A DNA stretch of 64,000 bases from Aedes albopictus. Lineage: Eukaryota > Arthropoda > Insecta > Diptera > Culicidae. Below the pieces are notes generated by a model. That model was not told where the DNA came from, did not search any database, and saw only the letters and a list, made by a program, of their open reading frames with translations. Shown here piece by piece: positions 58,949 through 64,000 of the stretch. The DNA lies in NCBI RefSeq assembly GCF_035046485.1, contig NC_085138.1:61620580-61684579 (forward strand), written 5' to 3'. The position numbers and the translations under genes are program-made. How positions within the stretch are numbered: the stretch's first letter is position 1; every line of letters starts with the position of its first letter.

Positions 58949-59448
58949 NNNNNNNNNNNNNNNNNNNNNNNNNNNNNNNNNNNNNNNNNNNNNNNNNNNN
59001 NNNNNNNNNNNNNNNNNNNNNNNNNNNNNNNNNNNNNNNNNNNNNNNNNNNNNNNNNNNNNNNNNNNNNNNNNNNNNNNNNNNNNNNNNNNNNNNNNNNN
59101 NNNNNNNNNNNNNNNNNNNNNNNNNNNNNNNNNNNNNNNNNNNNNNNNNNNNNNNNNNNNNNNNNNNNNNNNNNNNNNNNNNNNNNNNNNNNNNNNNNNN
59201 NNNNNNNNNNNNNNNNNNNNNNNNNNNNNNNNNNNNNNNNNNNNNNNNNNNNNNNNNNNNNNNNNNNNNNNNNNNNNNNNNNNNNNNNNNNNNNNNNNNN
59301 NNNNNNNNNNNNNNNNNNNNNNNNNNNNNNNNNNNNNNNNNNNNNNNNNNNNNNNNNNNNNNNNNNNNNNNNNNNNNNNNNNNNNNNNNNNNNNNNNNNN
59401 NNNNNNNNNNNNNNNNNNNNNNNNNNNNNNNNNNNNNNNNNNNNNNNN
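58949..59448. other. assembly gap, 500 N
   Basis: Exactly 500 ambiguous bases. The round size suggests a placeholder, so the true distance is unknown. Confidence 0.99.
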
Positions 59449-60015
59449 TTTTCAACAAAATTATAAATAACAAATTACAAATACACAGGAATTATATGAA
59501 AACTAACAATGTGTTAAATGAAAGCTTTGAATTTATATATTGTGGGAAAAATGCAAGAACCGGACAGCCAAAATAACTAGCTAATGCCAAAACTGATTAA
59601 CTTAGTAGATATATCGTTTTTGCCCTTTCTACACCATAACCATGAATACCAAGTACTTCGGAGCTAAATTAACCGATTGATTAAGAGATATTGGACAACG
59701 TGTATCTCGCTGATTTTCTTACCCATTTGTTAATCGATTCAAGATCTTTTGACAGTTAACAAAAGATAGAATATTCCAGAATATGTAAGCTATTTTTTAA
59801 ACATTCCATACAAGATTCTAGGAGGTGTTTGGCATTTCTAGTAGTTTAGTCCATGGTCTATGATGCTATTTTGGAAACCAATCCACTAGATGCCAAATCC
59901 ACAATATTTTCTAGAACTTTTGGTCAATTACACAAAATAAATATGTAAAATACAAATAATACAACGATAATTTTAATAAGTGTAAGAAGGGTTCTGTTCA
60001 CCATAGGTGGATTAA
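59449..60015. other. AT-rich sequence, nothing recognised
   Basis: No gene or repeat unit could be supported. Confidence 0.35.
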
Positions 60016-60019
60016 ATCG

Positions 60020-62970
60020 GGTTTTTTATTTTCAAATGACATTAAATCCGAGATATGATTCCCTTATTGGCCCCATAGATCATCGGAGACATCTTCAGAA
60101 CATGTGTTGCCCTTGTACTACTGTTTATATTTTCTAATTTTCTCGATAAACTGTCCGAATCCGTCCTCACAAAATGCGATTACTCGGAATAATCATCACG
60201 GATGATATTCAATTGTTTTTATCGCTCTTAATTGCACCAATACTTGAAAATGTGTAAAATGTTTGTTATGTCAACGTACTGCAGACAATTTGGACGATCT
60301 GATTGAAGTCATGCCTTGACTTCAGAGAACCGTAGATTGACTAAAATGAGAGTAAGTAAATTCCACGAATAGATGGCCGAAAAGAGTACCCGGGATGGCC
60401 TGGTTGTAGTTAGGCATTGAGTTCATTGAGCTGTAGATAAACTGTAATCACATGTTTTGCCTATGTGGAAGATCTGTGCACTACACAAACTCATATTAAA
60501 GCCTGCGCACTTTAGAATCGGTACACTTTCAATCGGCTGCAGACCAAAAACGGTTTAACCTAGAAAAAAATGTTGTGAGAAGCAAATGAAGCCTATTTAT
60601 TGTTTTTTGTAGGAAAAATATGAAAAAATCAGTTTTTATTTCTTCAAGGTAAAATTTTGACCTCATAGTGAAATTCATGCCATTTTATTCTGCACAAACC
60701 TATGATCGTCCACATTTGCAAATTTCACAGCTTACGGGCTGATATTTCCACATGAAACAAAATTATATTCATCAAAGATATGCTCAACACAAGTTACGAC
60801 ATTAAACTCTTGACAAATATGGTTCACAAGACCATAATTAAGTTATAGCTTTTCTGTCCATTCACGCTATATTCAAAACATTATTTTACTCAAAGTATTT
60901 TTTTATGAAAAAATATTCCCTGGGATCGTTTTTTGGATCTACAATTCCCCAATTCAAGTGGCCCAACTTAATTCATATCGAAACCTGGATTATTTTTTGA
61001 ATTATTAGCAGTTTTCCCTCACAGTAGTCGGAAATTAACAGTCATAAGGCTAACTCCTCATAATTAGCCTAAAATGAGATCGTTTTCATTGATAAAACAC
61101 TGAAAACCATATAGATTATGGAACTATGAATGTGATTCTATGATCACAAATAAAAAACTTTTGAGTAGATTCAGTTTTATTAAAAATTTCGTTAGATATT
61201 TCACGCCATCAAAACACATCCAATGAATTTCGTCAGCAATAGTCCATACAGCTTTCGAGCCACGATTATTTTTATTGTTCTGCATTAAATCATTGGTTTC
61301 TTGTATACTAATTCTATTCGTATAGTATCCTTCCCATATGCGCATTTGCCGAACTAAAGTTTATGCGAAAACAACTTTTTTGACCATATATATCTATACA
61401 AGCCTTTGATTTTCCATAAAACCCTTCAAAGGCTTACCATAGCTATATTGGAAATTTTAAAACACTCATGGAATATTTTACCTCCCTTAATCAACAATCA
61501 TAATACCAACAACGATTCTATACTGCGTAATTGGTGGGTTTGGTAACACTAGTTTACAGCATTTTTGAACTCGGTAAGCTGATGATCATTTTTGGTGTAG
61601 AATCATGCCCTGAGTTCGAAAACGCGAAAGAAAAAAATTACAGTAGAGCGGAAATTTTTTCGACTTTCCATACAAAGTTGATGATTTGAAATCGATTTTT
61701 GTTCTATTTTTAAGCAAAGTCGCTCCCTTCAAACATCTCATTCTCCGTAATCAATGCTCCGATTGAGCTGAAATTTTTACTGTAACTCGCCTACATATGA
61801 TATGTCAAATAAACGTCGAGAAAGAATTTTGTAGTTAGTTTTTTCTTATTGAAAAAAATACATTTCTTCAAAAAAATTTGGAAATTTTGCTAAAATTTAA
61901 GAAGATCGTCCCTAAAACTCGCCAATATCTTGAATTTCGTCAATATGACGCAAAACCTGTATTCAGATGATCGAATGGAATTGTATTCAGCTTTTAATTT
62001 ATGGAAAAAGATTTAAAATTGGTTGAACAAAACGCAATATATTTGAATTTTAGTAAATTACATATTTTGAAAAGTTGCAAAACTCGATATTGAGCTAAAA
62101 CTCAAAAACTGTTCTACTTAAAATTTTTTGAACGTCCGTTTCGAAATCAGCACTAAATTGTGCTTCAAAAATTTTGGTCGTTGGCAGAAGTTCACGACTT
62201 TCGTTTTATTTTGTAAACTTGTGTAATTATATGTTCCTACACAATTCTTGAATCTGACAATGATTGGTTTTTGCTCAATGTGTGCAGAAAAAATTGGCAC
62301 TATTTACGAATTCAAATCAATTGTTCATCTAAAAATACAAAAACAGAAAATTTTATATTTTTCCTACAAACTACAGTAGATAAGCTTCTATTGCTTCTAA
62401 CAACACTTTTTTCCAAGTGACACCGTTTTTGAGCGGCAGCCGGTTGAAAGTGTACCGATTCTAAAGTGCGCAGGCTTTATATCATGTGTCAATAAAAAGG
62501 TCTCTGGAAACTATTTCTAGGAAAATTTGATGATCTAAGCGAAGTCATGCCTTGACTTTAGAGAACCATAGACGGACAACAATGAGAGTTATTTGCTCGC
62601 GGAAAACAACGGTTAGCTCCAGAAACTAATACTACATTTAACAGGAGTAAGTAAATTCTTCGGCTAGATTCCTGAGTACCCGGGATGACCTGGTTGAAGT
62701 CATGCCTTGAGTTCATGTAACTGTTGATAAATCGTAATCACATATTTTACGTACGTGGGGAACCTCTGTGCACTTCATAAACTCATATTTTATCATGTGT
62801 CAATAAGAAGGCCTTGATTATTACAAGTAATCACATTTTGTAAGGACGGATTCGGACAGTCCATCGAGAGATTCAGAAAATATAAACTGTAGTACAAGGG
62901 CAACACATGTTCTGATGATGTCTTCGATGGGGTCAATAAGGGAATCATCATGTCATTTGAAAACAACAAA
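60020..62970. mobile_element. ~3-kb foldback element
   Basis: 60025-60200 (ATTTTCAAATGACAT, GAACATGTGTTGCCCTTGTA, CTGTCCGAATCCGTCCT) returns inverted at 62840-62970. 60495-60625 (CTGCGCACTTTAGAATCGGT, TTTGTAGGAAAAATAT) returns inverted at 62345-62480. A direct repeat links 60290-60490 and 62530-62800 (GAAGTCATGCCTTGACTT, GAGTACCCGGGATG). A 677-bp MITE is nested at 61547. No coding region was recognised. Confidence 0.65.
61547..62223. mobile_element. 677-bp TWA-target MITE, copy 2
   Basis: Same length, orientation and termini as the copy at 15112-15788, flanked by TAA at 61544-61546 and 62224-62226. A few percent of bases differ on reading. It is nested in the larger foldback element. Confidence 0.88.
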
Positions 62971-62974
62971 CGTA

Positions 62975-63450
62975 AATAGAGACTTGGATGATTCAGGAAT
63001 GTTCAATAACCCAAGAACTCAAAGGAGAGCTATCGAAGAATCTCAAAATCGAACCAGTAGCAACTTCAACTATCATTAGGCAACGGAATATGTAAACTCC
63101 CATTGAAATACTTCATTAAGAAGAAAGTTATGGTAGTGCGAATCGTACTTAGCCTTATTTTTACCCGACTTGACCAAGTGACTCACCGGCCTTACTCCGT
63201 TCAGAAGTCCAAGAAAATTTTGATCGCGGTTAATTCCAAAACTAGAGTGTTGTGCGAGTTTGTATTCAACAATTGGTCATATTCTGCTGAGAAATGGACT
63301 GTTGGCTATTTTTTGAGCTTTTATTCCGCAGCTGGGGCAAACGGGTTAATTTTGCTATAACAAAATTGACCATATTTGTATAATCAATTTTGTTATAGCA
63401 AAATTTACAAAATTTAGATTTTTTCAGAGCACAGATACACATTGCCTTTT
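62975..63450. other. sequence without recognised gene
   Basis: An ORF at 63103-63360 (85 codons) has no motif support. 63355-63415 contains a short inverted pair TTTTGCTATAACAAAATTGA / AATTTTGTTATAGCAAAATT. Confidence 0.35.
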
Positions 63451-63454
63451 ACTG

Positions 63455-63670
63455 GCTAATTGAGAGATGAAATTTGTGAAAAAATCGCGTTCTGGTGGGA
63501 TTTGAACCCACGACCGGTCGCTAGACCGGCGCTTCACTAAGACACAGAATAGGTAAGAATTCTGCGGAATAGAAAGCCAAACTGACTCCGAAGCCACACC
63601 GTGAACACTCCTTTTTCACAAACCCATCTCTCTTTCGCCTTAGATGCCAAACCACAACACACTCGCGTTT
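63455..63670 (-). mobile_element. tRNA-related SINE-like repeat
   Basis: 63489-63550 on the minus strand is tRNA-like (AAGCGCCGGTCTAGCGACCG, then GTGGGTTCAAATCCCACC and an AGAAC acceptor end). Flanking GAGAGATG...TTTGTGAAAAA and CGCAGAATTCTTACC match the family at 28230-28560. Confidence 0.65.
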
Positions 63671-63696
63671 CAGACTCAGCATCCTCTCTCTCTCCT

Positions 63697-63835
63697 CTTC
63701 TTGGCATAACGTCCTCACTGGGACAAAGCCTGCTTCTCAGCTTAGTGTTCTATGAGCACTTCCACAGTTATTAACTGAGAGCTTCTTCTGCCAATGACCA
63801 TTTTGCATGTGTATATCGTGTGGCAGGCACGAAGA
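63697..63835 (-). mobile_element. truncated Feilai-like SINE
   Basis: Minus-strand body GTGCTCATAGAACACTAAGC, AGGCTTTGTCCCAGTGAGGA and a short CAAGAAGAGGA tail match the general body and tail of the SINE at 1847-2102. The tRNA head is missing or replaced by other sequence to the right. Confidence 0.65.
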
Positions 63836-64000
63836 TATTGCTGTGTGCATTCAAAATGCAAATATCAAATGCGGGAGCACCAAATGCGGTAAGATTTTCT
63901 AACAAGTAACCCGATGTCAGTGTGAGCTTTCGAATCCTAGGTTGGCGGTGATATTGGCTATGGTTGCTACGTTGCCTTTGGTAACATGTGTTACCGCGTT

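Noticed and set aside
58931..59473. 180-codon ORFs on both strands
   Set aside because: They span the run of N and are meaningless.

Overview
The window looks like nuclear DNA from a culicine mosquito, most likely Aedes. It is AT-rich with small GC-rich exons, huge introns and dense transposon debris. It carries long arrays of the degenerate 12-bp GGAATTCCTGGA-type repeat, a Feilai-like tRNA-derived SINE ending in (GAA)n, hAT-like and TWA-target MITEs, and an intact BEL/Pao retrotransposon. The genus is inferred from repeat style; no search could be run.

Only one host gene can be supported: a furin-type proprotein convertase on the minus strand. Seven exons are visible, transcribed from high to low coordinates: 43590-43805, 43384-43512, 17402-17883, 17104-17309, 16360-16546, 16064-16237 and 9089-9207. 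They join in phase into about 504 codons, from the end of the propeptide through the whole catalytic domain (Asp, His, Asn and Ser motifs all present) and most of the P domain. The signal peptide and early propeptide exons, and the exons after the P domain, were not found and probably lie outside the window. Two introns are very large: 25.5 kb (17884-43383) and 6.9 kb (9208-16063).

The 25.5-kb intron holds a full-length BEL/Pao element (31938-40077) in the opposite orientation. It has 355-bp LTRs that differ at one site, a 5-bp target duplication (GCATT) and an uninterrupted 1815-codon gag-pol frame. It landed inside a 12-bp-repeat array. That array may itself be the inside of an older element whose ends read GGGCGTAGCC plus a G-run (28648-42178).

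Layout: 1-1.3 kb hAT-like element; 1.3-6.3 kb 12-bp arrays, a SINE and a palindromic MITE; 6.3-9 kb duplicated AT-rich repeats and a hAT MITE; 9-18 kb furin exons with MITEs in the introns; 18-21 kb a ~155-bp CCGG-rich satellite; 21.6-25.8 kb foldback element and arrays; 26.8-28.6 kb tRNA-related composite repeats; 28.6-42.2 kb array with BEL and a foldback element; 43.4-43.8 kb furin exons; 44.9-47.2 kb array and CCCTA-type repeat; 48-56 kb MITEs, foldback elements and SINEs with short unique stretches; 56.2-58.3 kb tandem repeats; 58949-59448 a 500-N gap; 60-63 kb a large foldback element; the end holds tRNA-related and Feilai-like SINE pieces. Most short ORFs in the window are by-products of repeats and are not annotated.
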